A stretch of DNA of 64,000 nt from Affinundibacterium seohonense (GTDB lineage Bacteria; Pseudomonadota; Gammaproteobacteria; Burkholderiales; Burkholderiaceae_D): the NCBI RefSeq assembly GCF_014284305.1, contig NZ_JACOFW010000003.1, forward strand, positions 24,476 through 88,475, written 5' to 3'. The first letter of the stretch is position 1; the number at the start of each line of letters is the position of its first letter. The notes beneath the pieces were generated by a model. That model had not been told where the DNA came from. It searched no databases and was given only the letters and a program-made list of their open reading frames with translations. Of this stretch, positions 1-7,989 are shown piece after piece. Made by a program: the position numbers and the translations under genes.

Positions 1-501
1 CGCCGCTACTTTTGCCGCTGGCTTCGCTGCTGCTTTTTTCGCTGCTGGTTTTGCCGCTACTTTTGCCGCTGGCTTCGCTGCTGCTTTTTTCGCTGCTGGT
101 TTTGCCGCTACTTTTGCCGCTGGCTTCGTTGCTGCTTTTTTCGCTGCTGGTTTTGCCGCTACTTTTGCTGCTGGCTTCGCTGCTGCTTTTTTCGCTGCTG
201 GTTTTGCCGCTACTTTTGCTGCTGGCTTCGCTGCTGCTTTTTTCGCTGCTGGTTTTGCCGCTACTTTTGCCGCTGGCTTCGCTGCTGCTTTTTTCGCTGC
301 TGGTTTCGCCGCTACTTTTGCCGCTGGCTTCGCTGCTGCCTTTGCCGCAGCTGGTTTAGCTGCTGCTTTTACTGCTGGTTTAGCTGCTGCTTTTGCTGCT
401 GGTTTCACTACTGCCTTAGTCGCTGCTTTTGCTGCTGGTTTAGCTGCCGGTTTCGCCGCAGGCTTAGCTGCTGCTTTCTTGGCTTCTTTTGCTGTTGCCA
501 T
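1..501 (-). CDS. Histone H1-like Ala/Lys/Pro-rich DNA-binding protein, C-terminus cut by window edge
   Basis: Reading leftwards from an ATG at 499-501, the frame stays open for 167 codons to base 1, so the C-terminus lies outside the window. A strong ribosome site (AAGGAG) precedes the start. The protein begins MATAKEAKKAAAKPAAKPAAK and is made almost only of Ala, Lys, Pro and a few Val. From about residue 55 it settles into a 17-residue repeat (AAKKAAAKPAAKVAAKP) encoded by a 51-bp tandem repeat. Composition and repeat pattern match bacterial H1-like proteins such as Bordetella BpH1 (family knowledge), which bind DNA through basic low-complexity tails. Binding to nucleoid DNA is inferred. 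Its N-terminus resembles the SWIB protein at 15601. The opposite-strand Leu-rich frame is only its shadow. Confidence 0.85.
   Translation of the reverse strand, partial: MATAKEAKKAAAKPAAKPAAKPAAKAATKAVVKPAAKAAAKPAVKAAAKPAAAKAAAKPAAKVAAKPAAKKAAAKPAAKVAAKPAAKKAAAKPAAKVAAKPAAKKAAAKPAAKVAAKPAAKKAATKPAAKVAAKPAAKKAAAKPAAKVAAKPAAKKAAAKPAAKVAA
2..335. repeat. 51-bp tandem repeat (about 6.5 units) inside the H1-like gene
   Basis: The same 51-bp unit restarts at positions 2, 53, 104 and so on, giving about six and a half nearly identical copies with a few single-base differences (gctg/ccgctg variants). The unit is a multiple of three, so gain or loss of copies changes tail length by 17 residues without a frameshift. 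Confidence 0.9.
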
Positions 502-982
502 TTTGTTTCTCCTTCACGTTAGTCGGAAAAAATCAGATTAAAGTTAAAATCCGCTCGCGTTCTTGTAAGCGGATTATTCATCGGCACAAACATGACTTCT
601 GGTTGCGCTAATGAATTCGGCACCGATCTCTTACAGCGCGAAAAGGCTAATAAGGAGATCATATGGCTTTGTCGTTTGCCCTTTTTTTGTTCTTAATATT
701 AGGCAGACCTTAACGATTTATGACAACAGCCAAAACACTAATCGTAAAGATTAGCGTCGGAATTCTTGTATCAATGAGCAATGACAATCAAGCTGGGAGT
801 TCGACGCTCCAAACACAAAAGCGCAACATCCAACCTAGCTGGAGTCGCGCTATAAAATTTTACTACATCGAATGAGTCTAAACAGTTCATTCAGTTTTGC
901 GAAGCCTTTCTTGTTCAATCACTTTTTCCATATGCTGATCATCATACGGAATTTATCTTGAACATGGTCGACTACAAAAAAT
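502..982. other. Intergenic region between H1-like gene and nrdB
   Basis: This stretch holds the leader of the H1-like gene on the minus side. It includes a 7-bp inverted repeat (AATCCGC at 548-554, GCGGATT at 569-575, 14-base spacer) and a very short plus-strand frame described separately at 663-713. The part near 850-982 is downstream of nrdB; no clear rho-independent terminator was seen there. Confidence 0.5.
663..713 (+). CDS. Candidate 16-residue hydrophobic peptide
   Basis: A TAAGGAG sequence at 651-657 sits six bases before an ATG that opens a 16-codon frame, MALSFALFLFLILGRP, ending in TAA. Spacing and strength of the ribosome site are as good as those of annotated genes here, and the peptide could span a membrane. 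There is no homology argument and no clear promoter, so this is a weak candidate that may be chance. Confidence 0.22.
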   Translation: MALSFALFLFLILGRP

Positions 983-2191
983 TTATTCCCAATTGAGCGC
1001 ACCGCCTGTTTGATATTCGATGACACGGGTCTCAAAGAAGTTACGCTCTTTTTTCAGATCGATCATCTCGCTCATCCACGGGAAAGGATTTTCTTCTTGT
1101 GGGAACAAAACATCAAGTCCGATTTGTTGCGCGCGACGATTTGCGATGAATCGTAAATAGCCTTTAAACATTGGCGCATTCAAGCCGAGCACTCCTCGCG
1201 GCATTGTATCCTCTGCGTAACGATATTCCAACTCTACCGCACGCAAAAACAACGATTTAATTTCATCGCGAAATGCAGCGGTCCACAAATGTGGATTTTC
1301 CATTTTGATGGTGTTGATCAAATCGATTCCGAAATTGCAGTGCATCGATTCATCACGCAAGATGTACTGGTATTGTTCCGCAGCGCCCATCATTTTATTC
1401 TGGCGACCAAGCGCGAGAATTTGTGTGAAGCCAACGTAGAAGAAAAGACCTTCCATTAAACACGCAAAAACAATCAATGAACGCAATAGCGTTTGGTCCG
1501 CTTCGATAGTGCCCGTCTTGAATTCCGGGTTAGTCAGCACATCAATAAATGGAATCAAAAACTGATCTTTATCGCGAATTGATTCGACTTCATTATACGC
1601 ATTAAAAATTTCTGCTTCATCTAAACCAAGTGACTCAACAATGTACTGGTATGCATGCGTGTGGATCGCTTCTTCAAACGCTTGACGCAATAAATACTGA
1701 CGGCATTCTGGTGCCGTGATGTGACGATAGGTACCGAGCACAATATTATTTGCAGCCAAAGAATCTGCAGTCACAAAAAATCCGAGGTTACGTTTTACTA
1801 AACGACGCTCATCTTCTGTCAAGCCGTTTGGATTTTTCCACAGCTCGATATCGCGCTGCATATTGATCTCTTGCGGCATCCAGTGATTCGCACAACCTGC
1901 CAAATATTTATCCCAAGCCCACTTATATTTAAATGGTACTAACTGATTCACATCGGTCTGGCCGTTGATGATACGCTTATCAGCAGCATTCACGCGACGC
2001 CCGATATCTTCGGCACTCACAACAACTGGCTTGGTTACCAAGGCTGGGTTCAACGCCACATCTTGGGTTTGCTGACGAGTTTGATATTGATCAAACGCTG
2101 ATTGTGCAGCTGTTCCAGTCGATGTCGCTGGCTGTACTGCCGGACGTGGTGCTGGTGCCGCCGGAGCGACTTCATCATCCCATGAAAGCAT
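983..2191 (-). CDS. nrdB: Class Ia ribonucleotide reductase beta subunit
   Basis: R2 subunit (402 aa) that houses the di-iron/tyrosyl radical cofactor used by NrdA to make dNTPs. The ferritin-like fold is recognisable and closely resembles the Chlamydia R2 sequence. Metal ligands can be placed at D143, E174, H177 (EEAIHTH), E247 (MEGLFF), E281 and H284 (RDESMH). Y181, seven residues after E174, is the radical tyrosine. Chlamydia R2 has Glu and Phe at the D143 and Y181 positions and uses Mn/Fe; the residues here predict the ordinary Fe2-Tyr cofactor. The first 60 residues are Ala/Pro/Gln-rich and probably disordered. The C-terminus (ALNWE) is the expected NrdA-docking tail. The ATG is preceded by AAGGAA. 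It lies 146 bp downstream of nrdA, so the pair is probably cotranscribed. Confidence 0.97.
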   Translation of the reverse strand: MLSWDDEVAPAAPAPRPAVQPATSTGTAAQSAFDQYQTRQQTQDVALNPALVTKPVVVSAEDIGRRVNAADKRIINGQTDVNQLVPFKYKWAWDKYLAGCANHWMPQEINMQRDIELWKNPNGLTEDERRLVKRNLGFFVTADSLAANNIVLGTYRHITAPECRQYLLRQAFEEAIHTHAYQYIVESLGLDEAEIFNAYNEVESIRDKDQFLIPFIDVLTNPEFKTGTIEADQTLLRSLIVFACLMEGLFFYVGFTQILALGRQNKMMGAAEQYQYILRDESMHCNFGIDLINTIKMENPHLWTAAFRDEIKSLFLRAVELEYRYAEDTMPRGVLGLNAPMFKGYLRFIANRRAQQIGLDVLFPQEENPFPWMSEMIDLKKERNFFETRVIEYQTGGALNWE

Positions 2192-2337
2192 GTGATATTC
2201 CTTACTATGTTAATTAAAAAGCTGATGCATCAGCATTAAGCATTTACATCACGCATTGGTATTTTTTATTTGTGAAGTTTTGTTAAATACCTGATCTGAG
2301 TCGCTACACGTTGATGTCGTAGCGACTCCGCGACTAT

Positions 2338-5259
2338 TTATTGACAGGCTTCACACTCTTCAAAACCTTGATCACCTGGACGCAAATAACATGCGGCACC
2401 GTCAGCTTCCACAGCGGATGTCGCTGCGACTTCTGCGCCCGCTGCATAGCCGCTGTGACCACCATCAACAGACACCGCGTTCAATGCGCCAGTCTTACTT
2501 GTCGATTTCTCAGTGTGCGTTGCACCTATCGTACGCAAGTAATAAGTCGTTTTCAGTCCACGCAACCACGCTAACTTGTAGGTCTCGTCGAGTTTTTTAC
2601 CAGATGCGCCTGCCATATAGATATTCAAAGACTGCGCTTGGTCTATCCATTTTTGACGACGCGAAGCTGCTTCGACCAACCAAGTCGGACTTACTTCAAA
2701 TGCGGTTGCATACAATTCACGCAAATCTTCTGGGATACGGTCGATTTTCGCCAAGCTACCATCGAAATATTTCAAGTCGGAGATCATGACATCATCCCAC
2801 AATCCACGATCTTTCAAGTCACGCACCAAGTGCTCGTTAATCTCGGTGAACTCGCCAGACAGATTCGATTTCACATACAAGTTTTGGTAAGTTGGTTCGA
2901 TACATGCAGAGACACCAATAATATTAGAAATCGTCGCGGTCGGCGCAATCGCCACGCAATTGGAGTTGCGCATACCATATTGCTTAATACGCTCACGAAC
3001 GATGCGCCAATCCATGGTTTCTGAACTATCCACTTCCAGATAGCCGCCACGCTCTTGCGCCAATAATTTTACAGAATCTTGTGGCAAGATGCCGCGATCC
3101 CACAAGGAACCAGTATAAGAACTATAACGGCCACGTTCTTCAGCTAATTCTGTAGAAGCCAAATAAGCGTAGTAGCACACCGCTTCCATCGATGTATCAG
3201 CAAACTGCACTGCATCCATAGTGGCGTAAGGAATACGCATCATATGCAAACAATCTTGAAAGCCCATGATACCCAAACCAACCGGACGATGGCGCAAGTT
3301 GGAATCACGCGCTTTTTTCACCGCGTAGTAATTGATATCGATTACGTTGTCTAACATACGCATTGCCGTTGTGATCGTGCGCTTGAGCTTTTCGTGATCG
3401 AGCTTGCCATCTTTTAAATGTGCAGGCATGTTCACAGAACCCAAATTACAAACAGCGATCTCGCTGTCGTTGGTATTCAAGGTAATCTCTGTGCACAAGT
3501 TGGAGCTATGCACGACACCGACGTGTTGTTGTGGTGAGCGAATATTGCATGGGTCTTTAAATGTGATCCATGGATGACCTGTTTCAAACAACATCGACAA
3601 CATCTTGCGCCACAAATCTAAGGCCGCAATTTTTTTTGACAACTTAATTTCACCGGCGGCGGCTTTTGCTTCGTATGCGGTGTACGCCTCTTCGAAAGAT
3701 TTACCGAACTTATCATGCAGATCAGGTACATCCGATGGTGAGAACAAAGTCCAGTCACCCTTCTCCATCACACGCTTCATAAACAAATCTGGAATCCAAT
3801 TAGACGTATTCATATCATGCGTACGGCGGCGATCATCGCCCGTATTCTTACGCAACTCCAAGAATTCTTCGACGTCCATGTGCCAAGTTTCGAGATAAGC
3901 ACAAACCGCGCCTTTACGCTTACCACCTTGATTTACAGCTACAGCTGTATCGTTGACGACTTTCAGGAACGGCACTACGCCTTGGGATTTACCATTCGTA
4001 CCTTTGATATGCGCACCCAAAGAGCGAACTGGCGTCCAGTCATTACCCAAACCACCAGCGTATTTCGCTAACAAGGCATTTTCTTTAATCGCTTCGTAAA
4101 TACCATCGAGATCGTCTGCCACTGTCGTCAGGTAACAAGAAGACAATTGCGAACGCTGGGTACCACTATTAAATAGCGTCGGCGTAGAGCTCATGAAATC
4201 AAAGCTCGACAACAAATTGTAAAACTCAATCGCACGCGCTTCACGATCGATTTCATTTAAGGCCAGACCCATTGCGACACGCATATAAAACGCCTGTGGC
4301 ATTTCGATACGGATATCGCGAATGTGGAGGAAGTAACGGTCATACAAGGTTTGCAAACCAATGTAACCAAATTGCAAATCGCGATCAGCAGTCAGCGCGT
4401 TTGCCATTTTCTTCAAATCGAACTGTGCTAATTTGGCATCCAACAAACCGGCTTCGATACCTTTTTTGATGAATTTTGGGAAGTACTCTACATATTCATC
4501 AGCCGCATCTTTTTGCGCAACTTCTTTGCCAAACACTTCTTTACGCACTGTATGCAACAATAAACGAGCCGTTACCTGACTGTATGCAGGCTCTTTCTCC
4601 ATCATGGCACGGGCCGCCAAAATTGCCGATTTATGCAACTCCTCAACTGGCACGCCGTCATACAGATTTTTCAAAGTTTCGATCAGAATGGCTTCTGCAT
4701 CGACTAATTTTTCCAATCCTACGCAAGCCGCAGAAATCAAAGCACGCACTTGTGCCACTTCTAATACTTGGGGCTTTCCGTCGACGATCACATGAATTTG
4801 TGGCACAGCAGCGTGTGGCTTACCTGCGGCCTGCGCTTCCAACTGTTGACGACGTTCATCCATGCGTTTGGCACGATACAAAACATAAGCCCGTGCGACG
4901 TCATGTTCACCTGAACGCATTAACGCTAACTCGACCTGATCTTGAATGTCTTCAATATGAAACGTGCCGCCATTAGGTTGGCGGCGCATCAGTGCAGTGA
5001 CGACGCTGAACGTTAAATGTTCAACCAATTCACGGATTCTTGCCGATGCTGCCCCCTGACCACCATTGACTGCTAAAAAAGCCTTAGTCACGGCAATTGA
5101 GATTTTTGAAGGCTCAAACCCAACTACCGCGCCATTGCGACGAATAATGCGATAGTCGCTAAAGTTCGCTGTTGGCGCATGTGTATTCGCAGACAAACTC
5201 GCTTGTGCTGCGGCAGCATCAAATGATTGGGATGAGGATATTTCTATTGAAGAGTGCAT
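2338..5259 (-). CDS. nrdA: Class Ia ribonucleoside-diphosphate reductase alpha subunit
   Basis: Catalytic R1 subunit, 973 aa against about 760 in E. coli. The extra length is N-terminal: one ATP-cone at roughly residues 36-135 (YRIIRRNGAVVGFEPSKI) and a second cone-like region at roughly 150-240, an arrangement known in Pseudomonas and Chlamydia NrdA. The catalytic core shows the active-site cysteines and neighbours in SSCYLTT, NLCTEITLN and VCNLGSVNM, and the tail ends CEACQ, the shuttle dithiol. The start is supported by TGGAGG eight bases upstream. Regulation by dATP/ATP through the cones is family knowledge. Two NrdR-like boxes lie about 275-320 bp upstream of the start, leaving a long leader. 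Confidence 0.97.
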   Translation of the reverse strand: MHSSIEISSSQSFDAAAAQASLSANTHAPTANFSDYRIIRRNGAVVGFEPSKISIAVTKAFLAVNGGQGAASARIRELVEHLTFSVVTALMRRQPNGGTFHIEDIQDQVELALMRSGEHDVARAYVLYRAKRMDERRQQLEAQAAGKPHAAVPQIHVIVDGKPQVLEVAQVRALISAACVGLEKLVDAEAILIETLKNLYDGVPVEELHKSAILAARAMMEKEPAYSQVTARLLLHTVRKEVFGKEVAQKDAADEYVEYFPKFIKKGIEAGLLDAKLAQFDLKKMANALTADRDLQFGYIGLQTLYDRYFLHIRDIRIEMPQAFYMRVAMGLALNEIDREARAIEFYNLLSSFDFMSSTPTLFNSGTQRSQLSSCYLTTVADDLDGIYEAIKENALLAKYAGGLGNDWTPVRSLGAHIKGTNGKSQGVVPFLKVVNDTAVAVNQGGKRKGAVCAYLETWHMDVEEFLELRKNTGDDRRRTHDMNTSNWIPDLFMKRVMEKGDWTLFSPSDVPDLHDKFGKSFEEAYTAYEAKAAAGEIKLSKKIAALDLWRKMLSMLFETGHPWITFKDPCNIRSPQQHVGVVHSSNLCTEITLNTNDSEIAVCNLGSVNMPAHLKDGKLDHEKLKRTITTAMRMLDNVIDINYYAVKKARDSNLRHRPVGLGIMGFQDCLHMMRIPYATMDAVQFADTSMEAVCYYAYLASTELAEERGRYSSYTGSLWDRGILPQDSVKLLAQERGGYLEVDSSETMDWRIVRERIKQYGMRNSNCVAIAPTATISNIIGVSACIEPTYQNLYVKSNLSGEFTEINEHLVRDLKDRGLWDDVMISDLKYFDGSLAKIDRIPEDLRELYATAFEVSPTWLVEAASRRQKWIDQAQSLNIYMAGASGKKLDETYKLAWLRGLKTTYYLRTIGATHTEKSTSKTGALNAVSVDGGHSGYAAGAEVAATSAVEADGAACYLRPGDQGFEECEACQ

Positions 5260-5420
5260 TTCGCCTCCAGGTTCAGGGTCTTATTAAGGGTCTTTTTTAA
5301 CTAAGTAAGATGAAGATTGCATTCGTGCTGCTAAAGGCTGACAAGGTAATCAACCCCATTTCAACTTCTACTTCTGCTAATACACATCTCGTCTGCTCAA
5401 TGCCAACAATCAACGACAAT

Positions 5421-5455
5421 ACTTACCCAATCGTATTCAATATTTTTGGGTAAGT
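5421..5455 (-). promoter_or_regulatory. Stem-loop in the nrdA leader
   Basis: ACTTACCCAA at 5421-5430 pairs perfectly with TTGGGTAAGT at 5446-5455 across a 15-base loop. It lies between the NrdR boxes and the nrdA start, so it should be in the 5' untranslated RNA. No U-run follows on the minus strand, so it is not a simple terminator; it may be a protein site or RNA control element. Confidence 0.45.
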
Positions 5456-5533
5456 TCGAATTCGTAAGACGATTAATTCAGCATAATCACATGAAGATGT
5501 GAGAAAAAATAATTTTGGGAAACATTCCAAAAA

Positions 5534-5549
5534 ACACTAGATCTAGTGT
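5534..5549 (-). promoter_or_regulatory. NrdR box, proximal, perfect palindrome
   Basis: ACACTAGATCTAGTGT is a 16-bp perfect palindrome fitting the NrdR consensus acaCwAtATaTwGtgt at its outer positions. NrdR boxes are normally paired with centres about 30 bp apart, as here. Confidence 0.8.
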
Positions 5550-5563
5550 GTTTATTTTTATTT

Positions 5564-5579
5564 GCCCTAATTCTAGTGT
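5564..5579 (-). promoter_or_regulatory. NrdR box, distal, degenerate
   Basis: GCCCTAATTCTAGTGT matches the proximal box at 12 of 16 positions. Its centre is exactly 30 bp from that of the proximal box, three helical turns, the spacing expected for cooperative NrdR binding. The right half site (CTAGTGT) is intact and the left half is weak. Confidence 0.7.
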
Positions 5580-5906
5580 CTCAAGTGACTAAGCGCAACC
5601 GCTTTTTTAAGCCAGCACCGGATATATTTCGTTCTAGGGGCGCGCTTCCATTTGACATTAGAGAGCGCACAAAAGAATGCGGATCGCAGCGTGAGTGAAC
5701 ACTAACCCAGTCTGCCGAAAACTTAAGCAAATTAGAAAGTGCGGCCGCGAAAATAAAGAACAATTGAATCTCGACAAAACAGAAAATGATAAAAATAAGC
5801 CACAGATAGACACTATCTATAGCTAGTTTTCTATTTTGAGCGGGAAAAGAATTGTGATGAAATTGGATCGTCAGGCTATTTACCCAAGGTTGTCATTCAA
5901 GACGCG

Positions 5907-6530
5907 TTAATCGACGTCCTCGATTATTGGCGCCTCAATTAGCCAACCGGGCAAACTTTGCTGGTATCGCGACCAACTAAAAAAAGGACCTGGATCCGTT
6001 TTACGTCCAGGTGCAATCTCTTCATGCCCAACAATGTGGGACAAGGGAAAGTGTCGAATCAGGCATAGACTCAATTGCGAGAGACTGGAGTATTGCGCAT
6101 CCGTAAATGGGGTGGTATCGCAGCCTTCTAACTCGATACCGATAGAAAAATCGTTACAGCCATCCCGACCATCAAAATGCGAAAGACCGGCATGCCAGGC
6201 GCGTGCTAGTGTCGAGACGAATTGAAGAACTTGTCCATCACGCCGAATTAAAAAATGACTGGACACCTGCAAACCGCGCAAACTATTAAAACTAGGATGA
6301 GCATCACAATCGAGTTGATTTTGGAATAAATCGAGAATGTAATTGTCACCGAACTCACCCAACGGCAAACTGATATTGTGAATCACCAATAAATCGACTG
6401 GCATATCCGCCGGGCGTATCCCAAAATTAGGCGACATCCGAACCTGAGCTTGTCGACACCAGCCCTGGTCATCAATCGCCCACGCATCAGCAGGATCTTG
6501 TGATGAAAATGGCTTAGTCCGAGTCAACAT
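5907..6530 (-). CDS. ampD: 1,6-anhydro-N-acetylmuramyl-L-alanine amidase AmpD
   Basis: Cytoplasmic zinc amidase (207 aa) of peptidoglycan recycling; it removes the stem peptide from anhydro-muropeptides and indirectly keeps AmpR-type beta-lactamase induction low (family knowledge). Zinc ligands are placed at H51 (VIHNIS), H169 (VGHEEI) and D179 (RKTDPG), with E133 (IGIELEG) and K177 as catalytic candidates. The strip NDFSIGIELEG and the end APGRKTDPGP are diagnostic. The start at 6530 lies inside the last codons of pilR (17-bp overlap); the N-terminal GWCRQAQV segment aligns with E. coli AmpD, so a start this far upstream is needed. Confidence 0.93.
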   Translation of the reverse strand: MLTRTKPFSSQDPADAWAIDDQGWCRQAQVRMSPNFGIRPADMPVDLLVIHNISLPLGEFGDNYILDLFQNQLDCDAHPSFNSLRGLQVSSHFLIRRDGQVLQFVSTLARAWHAGLSHFDGRDGCNDFSIGIELEGCDTTPFTDAQYSSLSQLSLCLIRHFPLSHIVGHEEIAPGRKTDPGPFFSWSRYQQSLPGWLIEAPIIEDVD

Positions 6531-7989
6531 CGCAAATTTTTAATTTCTGAATTGAATATCGCAATTGGCGAAAACTGACGCCCAGCAATTCCGCTGCTTG
6601 CGTTCGATTATTGCGGGTTTTCACCAGCGCAGCACGAATCACCTCACGCTCAATTTGCTCTAGATATTCCGGTAGGACGCACGGCAATGCTGGCGCTGAA
6701 AAGACAGATATTAGTGGATCAGTTTGGGTCTCGACCTTATTCTCCAAGGATGCAGTAGCTGCGTTATCGGTCAACTCGTTGGTCGCTACTGAACCTAAAG
6801 TCCCACTAGCACGCAAGCCTAGATCAATCACGTCAATGCAACCATCATTGGCGAACGCTGCCGCCCGCTCCAAAATATTTTCAAGTTCCCGTACGTTGCC
6901 AGGAAAATCATATGCCTGCAAAGCCGACAGGGCTGCCTGATTTAAACTAATTGGATATCCAGGTGTCGCCAGTTTTATCAAAATACATCCAGCTAATTCA
7001 CCAACATCGCTGAGTCGCTGACGCAATGGCGGCAATAATAATTCAATGACATTCAAGCGATAATAGAGATCTTGTCGAAACTTACCAGCACTCACACAGG
7101 CTTCAAGGTTTTGATGAGTAGCGCTCAATATCCTGACATCAACCGCCTCTTCCACCGTAGCGCCGACCTTGCGCACCCGGCGTTCCTGGATCGCCCGCAA
7201 TAATTTTACCTGCATTGCCAAGGGTAAATCGGCGACTTCGTCCAACATCAAGGTACCGCCATTTGCCGCCTGAAAGAAACCATCCCTATCATCGTTCGCG
7301 CCTGTGAATGCCCCTTTACGGTAGCCAAAAAATTCCGCTTCCATCAGAGCTTCGGGAATCGCGCCACAATTGACAGCAATAAACGGTTTGTCTGCTCGCG
7401 CACTACTTCGATGAATTTCGCGCGCAGCCAACTCCTTACCACTGCCTGACTCACCAGTAATAATCACTGGCGCCATACTGCGTGCCAGGCGACTAATTTG
7501 TGAGCGAACATGCTGAATTTCGATTGATTGCCCAATTAAGAACGAAGGACTAGAAGGCTTGGCAGAAACGATCGCCACTTCCTCTACAGGCTTCACATTC
7601 TGCATCTGCAAAGCAGAGCGCACTAATTTTCTCAGTTGATCTAAAGCCACGGGCTTAGAAACATAATCAAATGCCCCGGCTTTCAAAGCAACCACAGCGT
7701 TGTCCGCACTACCAAAAGCGGTAATCACTGCGATCGGCGTCGCTTTATGGTGGTTACTGACTTCTTCTACCATCTCCAAACCTGAACCATCAGGCAAGCG
7801 CATATCCGTCAACACCAAAGAATAAGTATACTTGACCAGATAACGGCGCGCGACTTCCAGCGACTCCGCGGTATCGACCTCCAACCCCATCTTAATCAAA
7901 GTAATTTCTAATAATTCACGTAAATGGGCTTCATCATCAATCACTAAGATGCGAGGCGTATTTCCACTGTGCGGTTCGATTGGACTCAT
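6514..7989 (-). CDS. pilR: Sigma-54-dependent response regulator PilR
   Basis: NtrC-type activator of 491 aa. Receiver domain at about 13-125 with acidic pair D18/D19, phospho-acceptor D62 (LVLTDMRLPDGSG) and the SKPV lysine. AAA+ domain at about 155-390 with Walker A GESGSGKE, the sigma-54 contact loop GAFTGA and Walker B LMLDEV. Fis-type helix-turn-helix at the C-terminus (NNRTQAAELLGVSFRQLRY). It overlaps pilS by 4 bp (ATGA) and ampD by 17 bp. In the family, PilR with PilS drives pilA and other type IV pilus genes from sigma-54 promoters; no pilus structural genes are in this window. Confidence 0.92.
   Translation of the reverse strand: MSPIEPHSGNTPRILVIDDEAHLRELLEITLIKMGLEVDTAESLEVARRYLVKYTYSLVLTDMRLPDGSGLEMVEEVSNHHKATPIAVITAFGSADNAVVALKAGAFDYVSKPVALDQLRKLVRSALQMQNVKPVEEVAIVSAKPSSPSFLIGQSIEIQHVRSQISRLARSMAPVIITGESGSGKELAAREIHRSSARADKPFIAVNCGAIPEALMEAEFFGYRKGAFTGANDDRDGFFQAANGGTLMLDEVADLPLAMQVKLLRAIQERRVRKVGATVEEAVDVRILSATHQNLEACVSAGKFRQDLYYRLNVIELLLPPLRQRLSDVGELAGCILIKLATPGYPISLNQAALSALQAYDFPGNVRELENILERAAAFANDGCIDVIDLGLRASGTLGSVATNELTDNAATASLENKVETQTDPLISVFSAPALPCVLPEYLEQIEREVIRAALVKTRNNRTQAAELLGVSFRQLRYSIQKLKICDVDSD

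Larger units (their letters stand above)
5260..5906. other. Regulatory and intergenic region upstream of nrdA
   Basis: The region separates nrdA from ampD, both on minus. It contains a 10-bp perfect inverted repeat (5421-5455) and two NrdR-like boxes (5534-5579). A 60-codon frame at 5581-5763 has no supporting feature and is not called. Between 5764 and 5906 nothing was recognised. Confidence 0.6.

Noticed and set aside
12-359. Plus-strand Leu-rich 115-codon frame
   Set aside because: It is the complement of the Ala/Lys/Pro-coding repeat on minus; the minus frame has a start, ribosome site and known composition.
5581-5763. 60-codon minus frame upstream of nrdA
   Set aside because: It has no ribosome site, motif or coding composition, and its stop end abuts the NrdR boxes.
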